Assembly: GCA_026414805.1 (NCBI GenBank)
Contig: JAOAIH010000022.1
Location: 1 to 38,582 of the forward strand
Reading direction: 5' to 3'
Length of the DNA stretch: 38,582 bases
Source of the DNA: Spirochaetota bacterium
Lineage (GTDB): Bacteria; Spirochaetota; UBA4802; UB4802
Part shown: positions 15,567-25,363 of the stretch, in pieces
Layout of the letters: every line of letters begins with the position of its first letter
Numbering within the stretch: position 1 is the stretch's first letter
Program-made: the position numbers and the translations under genes
The notes under the pieces: generated by a model
What the model saw: only the letters and a program-made list of their open reading frames with translations
Database searches by the model: none
What the model was told of the DNA's origin: nothing

Positions 15567-17502
15567 ATGTTTGTTGATGTTGCAGTAGGCCTCCCATTAG
15601 ATGGATTATTTACATACAGTATTGATGAGCCCATCAGTAAAGGAATGCGTGTTGTTGTTGATTTCAATAACCGTAAAACAACTGCCTATGTTGTTGCAGT
15701 TCACAATAATGTCCCCGATTTTGAAGTAAAACCTGTTATTAAGGTGCTGGATACGCAGCCTATCTTTGACGAGCGTTTATGTGCGCTTGCGCAGTTTGTG
15801 GCCAACCATTATGTATGCTATTTTGGCGAAGCGCTGGGCACTGCATTGCCTGGGGGCAAATCATATAAAACAAGAACAAGACCATGTATAGGTGGCGATA
15901 GCTCAAAAGAGATAATCCTCACTGCGCAACAGCAACACATATATACTGCAATTCTCAATCAACCGCACAGAGCACATTGCATATATGGAATAACTGGTAG
16001 CGGAAAAACTGAAGTATACATTGCTCTTGCAAAAGAGATGATCAGGCAGGGCAAATCAGTGCTGTATTTGGTGCCAGAGATTTCCATTTCTTCGCAGATG
16101 TTTTATCGCCTAAATGCAGTATTTGGCACAAACCTTGTTATGTATCACAGCGGTATGAGTCCAAATGAGCGTCTTATAAGCTGGAAGCGCTTTTATAATG
16201 GAGAGGCAATGATTGCAGTGGGAACCCGTTCGGCTATTTTCATGCAAGCGCCTTCACTTGGGCTTATAATAATAGATGAGGAACACGATAGCTCATACAA
16301 AGAAAATAGTACAGCCACGGTACCATGCACGCACTGTAGCATGGTACAGACACAAACAGGAAGGAGCGCTTTTGGTATTGGGCTCGGCAACACCGTCACT
16401 TGAAACGCTGTATGCTGTACAGCGTAACATGATTTTACAACATGAACTTACTGAACGTTACGGAAAGGCGATATTGCCCCAGCTTGAAATTGTGCCTGTA
16501 AAAGCATCAAGCGGCCCACCACTTTTTTCAAATAGATTATTGTTTTCAATTAAAAAGGCAATTGAATCAAAGGAGCAGGTCATTTTGCTTTTAAACAGAA
16601 GAGGTTTTGCTCCGGTGGTTTTGTGCAGTGATTGTGGCACAGGAGTTAAGTGTCCACATTGCAGTATAAGCTTAACCCATCACAAGCATAGCCTGTTATG
16701 CCACTATTGCCATTACCAAACAGCGATGCCAAAGCATTGTGTACATTGCGGGTCAAATAATTTAGTACTTGTGGGCAGTGGAACACAGAGGGTTGAAGAA
16801 GCGCTGCAAAAAATGTTTCCTGTTGCACGGATTGTGAGGCTTGATCAGGATTCTGCGCGGAAAAAAAATTTCCTTTCTGGTGTTGTAAGCGACATGATGA
16901 ACCACAAAATAGATATTCTGTTGGGCACACAGATGGTGGCTAAAGGATTTGATTTCCCAAATGTGTCACTGGTAGGAGTAATTTTAGCTGATATAGGGCT
17001 TCATCTTCCTGATTTCAGAGCAGTGGAACGCACCTTTGCTTTGCTTGTACAGGTTGCAGGTCGCTCAGGGCGCGGTGATATTCCTGGCAAAGTAATCATA
17101 CAGACCTTTAATCCTGAAAATCCTTTGTTTCACTATTTGAAAAACCACGATTATATTGGATTTTGTAATAGGGAACTTTCAATACGAAAGGCTTTACAGT
17201 ATCCGCCATATATTCGCCTTGCACGGCTTGTAGTCAGAGGCACTAAAGAGGATGTGGTTAGCAATGTTGCCGACCATTGCAAAGAGCTATTACAGGAGCT
17301 ATCGCCACGCTATCCTGATGTAACTATTCTTGGGCCTACTCAGGCGCCACTGTATAAAATTGCATCGCAGTTCCGGTACCATATTGTGTTAAAATCACAC
17401 AACGTTGAAATGCTCAGCAGCGTGATAGGTGAGTGTAAAAAAAAGATTAATCTGCAGGGGACATTTTTAGAGATTGATATTGACCCGCTGGATCTATTGT
17501 AA
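15567..17502 (+). pseudogene. priA: primosomal helicase PriA, split by a one-base frameshift
   Basis: Two overlapping frames, 15567-16403 and about 16276-17502, together cover PriA (about 645 residues). The first has the N-terminal DNA-binding part, Walker A GITGSGKTEVY and the DEEH box (IIIDEEHDSSYKE). The second resumes with IVQPRYHARTVAWY, LGSATPSLET, the zinc-binding cysteines (CSDC, CPHC, CHYC, CVHC) and the helicase motifs to the C-terminus. The two join perfectly if one A is removed from the run of four at 16303-16306, giving SYKEIVQPRYHAR. Everything else is intact, so this is a very recent mutation, an assembly error or recoding. PriA restarts stalled replication forks. Confidence 0.9.
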
Positions 17503-17505
17503 TAA

Positions 17506-18003
17506 CTATATTTTTTCTTCCAGTACAATCTTTGTGCCGGCAATAGTCAGATAAAAAATATCGTCACTTTCTTCCAGACGGTCAAGGAGCGTAAACGAAG
17601 CTGAGCGCTTGAATTTGGCAAGCATTGTATTGTTGCGAACATAACAATATAGTTCCCTTCCTTTGCGGACATGAAGGGTAGAAATATCAAGCTCTTCTTC
17701 TTCTCCCGTGCTTAATGTAAGTAGTACTTTTTCAAAATCAGCAAAGCCTTCAAAACGAGCTCCTGTTACAAATATTGGTGCATCTTCAACGACAATGGGG
17801 TAGGTAAACTGTGCATAGTGAATAACATACATGCCGTCTTTAGTTATATTTATTGATTTATTAAAAAAATCGATAATGCGTTTATTTTTAAAAGGCTCTC
17901 CATTATGGTACCAATTGCCTTCGGCATCCAGTCTAATTTCATCAATCTTTTTGCCCTGCGAAAGCAGTTGTTTAATTTCATCGGGTACTTCAGGAAACTG
18001 CAT
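17506..18003 (-). CDS. DUF1285 family protein
   Basis: 165 residues, cytoplasmic-looking. The sequence IDEIRLDAEGNWYHNGEPFKNKRIIDFFNKSI, then GMYVIHYAQFTYPIVVEDAPIFV, matches the DUF1285 pattern of a short strand, a W-Y-x-x-G-x-P turn and a V-E-D-A-P segment. The biochemical function is unknown. It is the last gene of the ribH-nusB-TPR unit (6-base gap to the TPR gene) and ends 3 bases from the convergent priA end, leaving no room for separate terminators. Confidence 0.75.
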   Translation of the reverse strand: MQFPEVPDEIKQLLSQGKKIDEIRLDAEGNWYHNGEPFKNKRIIDFFNKSINITKDGMYVIHYAQFTYPIVVEDAPIFVTGARFEGFADFEKVLLTLSTGEEEELDISTLHVRKGRELYCYVRNNTMLAKFKRSASFTLLDRLEESDDIFYLTIAGTKIVLEEKI

Positions 18004-18009
18004 AATCTT

Positions 18010-20070
18010 CTACTTTAAAGAAAGTTCTTTTTCATAGGCCTGCATTGCAACCTTGCGATTAAGTCGTATTTCCTCATTGGTTGGGTCAAGCTCTGAAGCT
18101 TTTGTTAAAAACTGCAATGACTTTTTGTATTCGCGCTTTGCATAGTAGCAGCGTCCAATATTGTGATATGCCTGGGCAACAATGCTGTCTTCATTGGAAG
18201 CTTCAAGTACCTGATAAAAAATCTCAATTGCTTTATCATATTTATGTTGATTATATGCGATAGTTCCCATAGCAAGCAGTGCCTCAGGCTCATTTGGTGA
18301 AATCAAGAGTGCCTTTTGTAATGACTGCACTGCCTGTGCTTGCTGTTTTTCATCTTTTGCATTTGATAAAATGATACCTATATTTATATACGCTTTTTTT
18401 GCGTACTCGTTGTTGCCGTTAATTGCAATTACTCGGTTGAATGCTTCAAGTGCGTAGTCATTTCTGCCTTTATTGTAATACAGCATCCCAAGCATAAATT
18501 GGGCTTCCTGCAGGTTTGGCCACAGCCGCACCACTTTTATATATTCATCAAGCGCTAAATCAAGATACCCTTTTTCGTAGTAGAGGTCGGCAATGGCAAG
18601 CCGTGGTTTGGGATTGTCAGGATTATACTGGGCTGCATCGTTGAATGCTGCTACTGCAAGCTCTAGCTTTCCCGCATGTTTGTAGGCAATCCCTAAATTG
18701 TACAGAGTGGAACTGTCTTTGGGGTCAATTGCCAATGCCTTTTTATAAAAGTTTATTGCATCTTCATAGCGATGCTGGTCATCGCGAATATTACCCATGT
18801 TGGCATAAGCTATCCGTGCATTTTCTGAAACTGGCTCATATACTGTTATCTGCTTATAGTATTCAAATGCAGTATCAAGATCGCCTTTACGGTAGTATAA
18901 TTCAGCAAGCCTTGCTATGATAGCAATATTGCGGTTTTGCACTGGCTGAAGACGTTCAAGTACCGCAATGCTCTCATCATAGCGTTCAAGCGACGCATAG
19001 GCTTCAGATAGGCCTTCTAAAAGCTTTTCTTCATACACACCAGATGATTCGGCAGCTTTAAATTCGGCCAGCGCTTTTTCATACTGCTGGCGCTGCATAT
19101 AGACGATGCCAAGGTTATAGTGATTGACAGGTTCATTGGGGTCAAGCTGTATTGCCATGGTCAGGTATTTCTCAGCCATTGCATAGTCGCGTCTGCCAGT
19201 ATAAAATGCCCCTAAACGGCTGTACGCTAATTTGGCAATATTGCCCGAAGGGTCAGCAGCTGCAGCTTTTTTGAAATATTCAACTGCTGATAGCTCATCA
19301 CCTGTTTTTAAAAATGTTAGCCCGGTATTATACAGTGCCTGTGGATTGTTGGGTGCAATATCAAGAGCTTTTGTATAGCTTTTGACAGCTTCGGGGAATT
19401 TTCCCATATCATAGAATATATTGCCTTTGAGGATAAGCAAATCAGGATTACTATCATCATTATCTATGGCTTTTTGAATGGTTGCAAGTGCATTAGGGTA
19501 ATCCTTTCTGTGGCGGTATGCAAGTGCTAAGTTTTTTAATATTGTGCTGTCATTAGGTTTATATTTTAAAGCCCGTTTAAATGTCTCTATTGCTTTAATG
19601 TAGTCACCTTTATCATCGTATATCATGCCAATATAGGTGAGTGCAATAGCCTTGTCGCTGTCTGGGGCATCGGATTCAACAACCTGAGTAAATTCATCAA
19701 TTGCGCTGGTGTAGTTCTTTTTGAAATAATATGTTTTGCCACGCACAATGTGTGGATTCTGTGATGACTCTTCGGGTGTAAGTTTCTGGTCACTAATACC
19801 AGGGAGTAATTTATACGAATCCTCGGCAATGGTTTGCCTGTCACCTAAGAATGATGATGGCTTTTTTATAACAGTAACTATCGCCACCGCTAATGCAACG
19901 ATAGCTATCAAAACAAGTGCAGCAATCAAAGGATGGTATTTTTTTGGTATCGCAATGCCCCTAAAGCCTTTATGTGGTAAATCTTCTTTTTCTATGGAAA
20001 AGATACGCATACCTTCCTTCTGATTATTTTCAGGAATGATGGTGAACCTGTGTTTTTTTATTGGAGGCAT
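18010..20070 (-). CDS. membrane-anchored protein with about 16 tetratricopeptide repeats
   Basis: 686 residues. A short cytoplasmic N-terminus, one membrane helix (about 47-68), then TPR units from about 105 to the end. I count 16, each with the usual G/A-x-x-Y ... A-x-x-x-F-x-x-A-L-x-x-x-P pattern. The orientation suggests the repeats lie outside the cytoplasmic membrane, though this is not certain. TPR arrays bind other proteins; no enzymatic domain is visible. It follows nusB by 3 bases and precedes the DUF1285 gene by 6, so it belongs to the ribH operon. The partner is unknown. Confidence 0.85.
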   Translation of the reverse strand: MPPIKKHRFTIIPENNQKEGMRIFSIEKEDLPHKGFRGIAIPKKYHPLIAALVLIAIVALAVAIVTVIKKPSSFLGDRQTIAEDSYKLLPGISDQKLTPEESSQNPHIVRGKTYYFKKNYTSAIDEFTQVVESDAPDSDKAIALTYIGMIYDDKGDYIKAIETFKRALKYKPNDSTILKNLALAYRHRKDYPNALATIQKAIDNDDSNPDLLILKGNIFYDMGKFPEAVKSYTKALDIAPNNPQALYNTGLTFLKTGDELSAVEYFKKAAAADPSGNIAKLAYSRLGAFYTGRRDYAMAEKYLTMAIQLDPNEPVNHYNLGIVYMQRQQYEKALAEFKAAESSGVYEEKLLEGLSEAYASLERYDESIAVLERLQPVQNRNIAIIARLAELYYRKGDLDTAFEYYKQITVYEPVSENARIAYANMGNIRDDQHRYEDAINFYKKALAIDPKDSSTLYNLGIAYKHAGKLELAVAAFNDAAQYNPDNPKPRLAIADLYYEKGYLDLALDEYIKVVRLWPNLQEAQFMLGMLYYNKGRNDYALEAFNRVIAINGNNEYAKKAYINIGIILSNAKDEKQQAQAVQSLQKALLISPNEPEALLAMGTIAYNQHKYDKAIEIFYQVLEASNEDSIVAQAYHNIGRCYYAKREYKKSLQFLTKASELDPTNEEIRLNRKVAMQAYEKELSLK

Positions 20071-20073
20071 ATT

Positions 20074-20487
20074 TCACCTCGTTTGTAATTCGTGTACCCG
20101 TATTGCGTCAAGAATCCCGTTTATAAACTGGCCCGAATTTTCGCTCCCGTAAATTTTCCCAAGTTCAATTCCCTCATCAATGGTGACTGCATGCGGAATG
20201 GAATCAAGGTAAAGCAGCGCGTAAATAGAAATTCTCAGTATTGATTTATCAACCGGGTTTATGCGTTCAAATTTCCAGTTTTTTGAATATTGCTTTATCA
20301 GGCTATCAATGTAATCTACATTGGCAATGGTGCCTTCAATTAAGGTTATTGCAAAGTCCCTGATATCTTCCGGGATTTCCTTATCAACCCAATGCAGGGT
20401 AACAAGCTCCTCCACCGGCGTACGAACAGTTTCGTACATATACAGAGCCTGCATTGCGTATTCACGGGCTTTCCGTCTGTGACCCAT
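20074..20487 (-). CDS. nusB: transcription antitermination factor NusB
   Basis: 137 residues, the usual size. The all-helical family pattern is clear: RRKAREYAMQALYMYE at the start and, near the end, INPVDKSILRISIYALLYL and HAVTIDEGIELGKIYGSENSGQFINGILDAI. It acts with NusE/S10 on boxA of rRNA leaders. The start overlaps the ribH stop (TGATG), a common ribH-nusB linkage. Confidence 0.96.
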   Translation of the reverse strand: MGHRRKAREYAMQALYMYETVRTPVEELVTLHWVDKEIPEDIRDFAITLIEGTIANVDYIDSLIKQYSKNWKFERINPVDKSILRISIYALLYLDSIPHAVTIDEGIELGKIYGSENSGQFINGILDAIRVHELQTR

Positions 20488-20951
20488 CAGCGTATCTTTT
20501 TATATAGTTGAGCCATTTCTATAGCTGCCATTGCAGCATCAAAGCCTTTATTCCCTGATTTGGTTCCGGCACGCTCTACTGCCTGTTCAATGGTATCTGT
20601 TGTCAGCACTCCATAGATAACCGGTACCTGCGATTGTAATGAAACTGTTGCAACACCCTTGGAAACCTCAGCAGCAACATAGTCAAAATGAGGCGTTGCG
20701 CCTCGTATTACCGCTCCCAGACATATTACTGCATCAAAGCCGCCATTCTGGGCTACCTTCATTGCCACTGGTGGAATTTCAAACGCGCCGGGCACCCACA
20801 CAACGGTTATGTTTTTTTCTTCGGCATTGTGCCGTTGCAGACAGTCAAGAGCACCGGACAAAAGTTTATTGGTAATGAATTCATTAAAACGCGAGACTAT
20901 AATTGCAACCTTTAAACCGGATGCATCCAATTTCCCTTCAATTATGTTCAT
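20487..20951 (-). CDS. ribH: 6,7-dimethyl-8-ribityllumazine synthase
   Basis: 154 residues, full length. It makes the penultimate riboflavin intermediate. The motifs are VSRFNEFIT (start of the ribityl-binding strand), [25 protein letters not shown] with the catalytic histidine, and [31 protein letters not shown] precedes the ATG. It is the first gene of a four-gene minus-strand unit (ribH, nusB, TPR, DUF1285) and has a good promoter upstream. No other riboflavin gene lies in the window. Confidence 0.97.
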   Translation of the reverse strand: MNIIEGKLDASGLKVAIIVSRFNEFITNKLLSGALDCLQRHNAEEKNITVVWVPGAFEIPPVAMKVAQNGGFDAVICLGAVIRGATPHFDYVAAEVSKGVATVSLQSQVPVIYGVLTTDTIEQAVERAGTKSGNKGFDAAMAAIEMAQLYKKIR

Positions 20952-21003
20952 AGTTACCCTGCTTATGATGTAATTTTATTAAAAGCGATAGCTCATAATA
21001 GTA

Positions 21004-21032
21004 ATTCTAATGCATGACAAAGTGTGTTTCAA
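21004..21032 (-). promoter_or_regulatory. promoter of the ribH-nusB-TPR-DUF1285 operon
   Basis: On the minus strand: TTGAAA (21032 to 21027), a 17-base spacer, TAGAAT (21009 to 21004). The transcript would start near 20997, so the leader carries one copy of the recurring word (GAGCTATCGC in the transcript, 20994-20985). No FMN riboswitch pattern is seen in this short leader. Confidence 0.65.
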
Positions 21033-21058
21033 TATATTCTAATACGTCAAGTTATTTT

Positions 21059-22327
21059 TTAAAAACCTGCAGCGGTCATTATCATTACAACTTGATTAAA
21101 TCTATCATTAGCTGAAATATTTTTACTTATGCCGTGAGTAAGCCAGATTGGCAGCCCCCCAGGGCCAAGTATTCTGAAACCGTAGCCGCTCCCCATAATT
21201 TTTTGTGATTGTGGATTAATAATATATGCATAATCAAAATACATATTCATTCGCAGACGACTGAAAAGGTTAAACCCATACTGCATATTGCACAGACAAA
21301 ATGATTCTACTCTGAACTGGTCCACAGTTGTGCCATGCACTACATCTAACTTTGCGTTGTCAATGGTGCCGCCAAAGCGTGGCTGAGAAAGAAAGTCGTT
21401 GTCAATACCGCCTTTAAGCCGTAACCGTACAATAATATTGTGGTTATCTGCAAATACTTTCCCAATAGTAAGCGTTGAAGAATAAATTGCAAAGGTTCTG
21501 GCTTCTTCTCCCATCTGCAGTTTCCCTGGCTCGCCCCAGGTATCCCACCTGTTGCGGATGCCATAGCCAATCCAGTTATGGAACGCAATGCCATTAAAAA
21601 GCTGATCAATGCCCTGTTCTGTGTAATGTTCAATATTCCAGTCAAAGCGCGGAAATAGGTTATAATGATTTTTGGGCATAATGAAGTCTTTTGGTGTGTC
21701 TCTTTCAACAAAGAAGTACTGACGTGAATCAATCGTAAATCCTATGTTATTGTACAATGGCAGAGATATTTTCAAAGTAACTATCTCCGAAATATAATTA
21801 GTGTAAAATAACAGATCTTCATTAAAGCGCTCGCCAAAAAAACCAAAGTTTGTACCGCTTGCATATAAAAATGACCCTATGATTGTTTCCTGCAATGACA
21901 CATTGTCCCATATAAATTTTTTTTGAGTAAATTTTGCCGTTGCCTTGAAACCAACCCAGGTAAACGCAAAATCAGTATTTGAGTTAAAGATATTCTTTTT
22001 ATTGTAAAGAACAGCCGGGGCAAAGATGCTATTTTTAGATTCCAGAGGTATTTCCCCAAGCAATACAATAATAGTTGAGATGTCTTCATGGGTTGCTTCT
22101 TTCAATTTGTCAAAATCAGCCTGTTGGTAGGTGGAAATTTGTTTTTCTTTTTCTTTAAAAGGAGTGGTGTTTTCTTTGTATAGAGTTTGTTTGTCTATTG
22201 TTTCAAGAGTCTTCTTAATTGTTTTCCCTACAGAAGATTTTTTTTCTGCTGGTTTGTCTTCAGCAAAAAGTGTACTTGAGATGGCAATGCTTATCAATAA
22301 AATGATGAAGTGGGTAAATTTACTCAT
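21059..22327 (-). CDS. exported protein, probable outer-membrane beta-barrel
   Basis: 422 residues with a signal peptide (about 1-22, ending LFAED). A charged, lysine-rich helical stretch (about 25-75) follows, then many alternating aromatic strands (for example FRVESFCLCNMQYGFNLFSRLRMNMYFDYAY). It ends in phenylalanine (VVMIMTAAGF), the usual C-terminal signal of outer-membrane barrels. No family is recognised. Its start overlaps the stop of the large transporter-like gene (ATGA), so the two are co-translated and may form an inner/outer membrane pair, by inference only. Confidence 0.7.
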   Translation of the reverse strand: MSKFTHFIILLISIAISSTLFAEDKPAEKKSSVGKTIKKTLETIDKQTLYKENTTPFKEKEKQISTYQQADFDKLKEATHEDISTIIVLLGEIPLESKNSIFAPAVLYNKKNIFNSNTDFAFTWVGFKATAKFTQKKFIWDNVSLQETIIGSFLYASGTNFGFFGERFNEDLLFYTNYISEIVTLKISLPLYNNIGFTIDSRQYFFVERDTPKDFIMPKNHYNLFPRFDWNIEHYTEQGIDQLFNGIAFHNWIGYGIRNRWDTWGEPGKLQMGEEARTFAIYSSTLTIGKVFADNHNIIVRLRLKGGIDNDFLSQPRFGGTIDNAKLDVVHGTTVDQFRVESFCLCNMQYGFNLFSRLRMNMYFDYAYIINPQSQKIMGSGYGFRILGPGGLPIWLTHGISKNISANDRFNQVVMIMTAAGF

Positions 22328-25293
22328 GCGTTATATTGTGATAGTATTGATCTGAGTCGTTGGGCAATCACTTTCATTACATTGATAGCTATCGTAGGAT
22401 TTGCCTTCAAAGTTAACAAAAAATCATTGCGTGAGATAGAAAGTACAAGCGAAGGGCGCGTTGTTTTCACTGTGGCACTACGGGGTTCTTTATCTATTAT
22501 TGATAATTCGCCAATGCAACTACCTGCGCCAAGACGGGCTATTTCCTTTCCTCTTCGTGTAACACTTACCTGGCCGTCCATTATAATGAATAGTTCATCA
22601 CCTGTTTCATCTTCTTTGATGAATTCAGTATTTTCAGGAAATTTATGTATACGGGCAATTTGTACCAGGTGAATGAGCTGGTCAACAGGTGTTTCTGCGA
22701 AAAGAGCATTCTGTTTCAAAAAGGTAAGTATGTGGATTGTCTGTGCCACAGGATCCTCCAGTAGTAGGTTGTTAGTTTCAATATGTTTAAGACTAAAGTC
22801 AAGCTGTTTTGCAATTGCTGGCATGGATGAGCGCAGATATTTACAATTTTTTATAAAAAGCGGTAATTGTACTGGTGCTATTTCCCTGGCTGAGTATGTT
22901 TCAAGCAACGCCACCTTCTTGCCTTTCTGAGTCAAAGTAAGAAATTCAATGATGTAATTTTCCAATTCTACATCTTTCAGTAACATATTTGATTCGTAGG
23001 CAATGTCAACATGCACCCCTGTGGACAGTGCCAGAGCTTTTATCAGCAGATTTTTTTCATAGTGCAGTGCATCAGTAAATATCACCAAAAGAAAATCTTT
23101 TATACAATTGGAGATGGGCAATGTGGAGATGGTAGCCTTGCACTGTAATAACTGGTGAATACGTGCAATGGAAGAATTTATAAAAAGCGGCAGGTTTTCT
23201 TGAGGTAGTACATTTGCAGCCAGGAATATATTCAAATAGTTTATTTTTTTATGGTACGACCGCTTCTGTATAAGGCGATTTTCAGGTATAGTAAAATTAT
23301 AATCACCTGCATACAGTGCAGCAAATACGTCTGCTGTCATATCAAAACGATAATCACAGAGCATAAACTTTATTTCTGAATTTATAGAAGTTCTTGATAG
23401 GAAATGCTGCAGCTCAGCAAGAGGGGCGTATCTGAATTTATAAAGAATTCTAATGACTTGAGATTGTGGCAGCATATGGGCATAAAGAATGATAAATTTA
23501 AAAAAAATGATGTTGCCCGTTGTAATTGCCAAGCGATAGAGCTTGTGTATGAATAACCCGGGATCTATAACAGAACAGAGCATGAGGAATTCAATGTCAG
23601 CATTAGGTATATTGTTCAGTATGCGTTGCTCACACTGATGTAGCATCTGACTGATGTGGTCACTATTATACTTGTCTGTATCAGTAAGCAATCGGTGAAT
23701 AAACGATTCAATGGGCAGTATAGGTATGTGATTTTGCAGAATATCTCCTGGGTTTATCTGAGTAAAGTGTGATACATATCGATATGCGTAAACCCGTACC
23801 AAGAGGTTTGTATCGTTTAATGCTTTTTTGCTCATCTCAGTTGCTATATCGTGAGGTGCTTCGTATAATATTGAAAGCATGTTGATTTTTGTAGTTTCCG
23901 ATAGCGAATCGTAATGCTCCAGTATGAGTGGAAACACGTCTGCTGACATTCCTTTCTGCAGCAATGCATCAATGTATTCTGATTTATTTTCAATGTAAGG
24001 ATTTTTCAAAAGCTCTGTTATTTGGCTGTGGGTTATTTGCAAAGTTTGTGGCAGGTGCTGCTGTAATTTACAATAGATGGCTTCTTTATACAGTGCATTT
24101 TGCTTCAGAGTGACAGCAACAAACAGTAGTCCAACGCCAATTGATAGTGCAACAATAATCTGCAATGGGAGTGATACATATAATGATAACATTAATCCGC
24201 CTACAATCATACCGCATGGGCTTACGATGCTGGTAATAATGGAGCGTGCCTGGCTAACCCTGTCAGCTGGATAGATTGAGAGCATTATATTGCTAACAGG
24301 CTGACGGATAAAAAAACTCATATTTTTCCTAAAAAAGCGCAATGCTATTGCAGCAAGCAGAGTAGGAGATAGTAATGCATAAAAAATGAATAGCAAGTAT
24401 GAAGAGGGGTACAGGAGGTTTGTAATGGGAATACTCAATTTTTTGATAACACGGGAAGTAACAAATAACTGCATAGCCATGGTGATGCAATCAGTAATAA
24501 ATGTATATTTGCTTAAAAATACTGCCAAAGTGTGTTGTGAAGGGTAAATGTGTGTTGCAATCCGTGCAAAGAAATACTCCGCATGCTGATTGACAATTGC
24601 CATGACAAATACCGCAGCAGCGCTTACCACAAACATACGACTTGAAAATAATGTTGAAAGTTTATCTATAAACTTGTGTTCAGATTTTGTATGCAGCACA
24701 TGTCGTGTTTTAGCAGTGGTAAAGAAAGGAATCAATATCAGCAAGCCGGTAAAAAGCCATATATATGATGCATAGTGAATAAACAGCGAACTTGCTATTG
24801 ATATTGTAATTGTAATGAAAATGCCACCTAACTTGGAACCAGCCATTAAAAAGGGGAATATTCGCTTTGAGCTTTGCAGGGTAAGATATTGGAATGAAAA
24901 ATTGATAAAATGAGCATCCAGATAAAACGTAGCAATATAATTGCCTATAAAAAGATACAGTGGATCGTGGAGAGCATATCCTGAAGGAAGTAACGTGCTT
25001 GCAGGTATACAGCAAAATAATAGTATCAAGAGGATAAATGCACGTGTAAGTGAAAATAACTCAAGGAAATATGTGTAAATAAATCCCGACAAAAACAGTA
25101 CAATTCCGTTTATTGCAAAAAATTTTGCAAGACCTTTGGCACCGTAGGTTTGCAAAAACAAAGATTCAGTGTAAACCTGCCCAGTTGCAAAGAAAATCCC
25201 GGATAAAAAATAGATAAAAAAAAGCGGGATGGCAAATGACATCTCTTCACTGCGCAGTGAAAATAGTTTCCATCCTGCTTCTTTTATATTCAT
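22324..25293 (-). CDS. NTT/MFS-like membrane protein fused to a HEAT-like region and a cyclic-nucleotide-binding domain
   Basis: 989 residues. Residues 1 to about 395 hold about 12 hydrophobic helices in a layout reminiscent of ATP/ADP translocase (NTT) or MFS carriers (start KLFSLRSEEMSFAIPLFFIYFLSG). A long soluble helical part (about 400-860) looks HEAT-like. The C-terminus (about 876-989) is a cNMP-binding domain with an intact phosphate cassette: GEL (928-930) and Arg938 in PRSATV. Transport could thus be controlled by cyclic nucleotide. The substrate is unknown, and NTT assignment is from architecture, not from identified binding residues. There is no clear ribosome binding site. The 70-base gap to the upstream crotonase gene holds an inverted repeat. 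Confidence 0.75.
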   Translation of the reverse strand: MNIKEAGWKLFSLRSEEMSFAIPLFFIYFLSGIFFATGQVYTESLFLQTYGAKGLAKFFAINGIVLFLSGFIYTYFLELFSLTRAFILLILLFCCIPASTLLPSGYALHDPLYLFIGNYIATFYLDAHFINFSFQYLTLQSSKRIFPFLMAGSKLGGIFITITISIASSLFIHYASYIWLFTGLLILIPFFTTAKTRHVLHTKSEHKFIDKLSTLFSSRMFVVSAAAVFVMAIVNQHAEYFFARIATHIYPSQHTLAVFLSKYTFITDCITMAMQLFVTSRVIKKLSIPITNLLYPSSYLLFIFYALLSPTLLAAIALRFFRKNMSFFIRQPVSNIMLSIYPADRVSQARSIITSIVSPCGMIVGGLMLSLYVSLPLQIIVALSIGVGLLFVAVTLKQNALYKEAIYCKLQQHLPQTLQITHSQITELLKNPYIENKSEYIDALLQKGMSADVFPLILEHYDSLSETTKINMLSILYEAPHDIATEMSKKALNDTNLLVRVYAYRYVSHFTQINPGDILQNHIPILPIESFIHRLLTDTDKYNSDHISQMLHQCEQRILNNIPNADIEFLMLCSVIDPGLFIHKLYRLAITTGNIIFFKFIILYAHMLPQSQVIRILYKFRYAPLAELQHFLSRTSINSEIKFMLCDYRFDMTADVFAALYAGDYNFTIPENRLIQKRSYHKKINYLNIFLAANVLPQENLPLFINSSIARIHQLLQCKATISTLPISNCIKDFLLVIFTDALHYEKNLLIKALALSTGVHVDIAYESNMLLKDVELENYIIEFLTLTQKGKKVALLETYSAREIAPVQLPLFIKNCKYLRSSMPAIAKQLDFSLKHIETNNLLLEDPVAQTIHILTFLKQNALFAETPVDQLIHLVQIARIHKFPENTEFIKEDETGDELFIIMDGQVSVTRRGKEIARLGAGSCIGELSIIDKEPRSATVKTTRPSLVLSISRNDFLLTLKANPTIAINVMKVIAQRLRSILSQYNA

Positions 25294-25318
25294 ATTTATT
25301 TTATTTAAAAGTTTTGAC

Positions 25319-25353
25319 CGATAGCTCTTTTGATTGTATTATCGGAGCTATCG
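25319..25353. repeat. inverted pair of the recurring GCGATAGCTC-type word
   Basis: CGATAGCTC (25319-25327) and its perfect reverse complement GAGCTATCG (25345-25353) are separated by 17 bases in the gap between the crotonase and transporter genes. The transcript could form a 9-bp stem. No T-run follows on the minus strand, so termination would be weak. Confidence 0.75.
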
Positions 25354-25363
25354 AACATAAAAA

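Noticed and set aside
16321-16347. ACCATGCAC in priA is shared with the left-edge RAYT repeat (ACCATGCACCGT).
   Set aside because: Only nine bases match, the priA stretch encodes the conserved RYHARTVAWY segment, and nothing else of the repeat is present. Probably chance.
20952-21003. FMN riboswitch before ribH.
   Set aside because: The leader is under 60 bases and has none of the conserved FMN-box elements.
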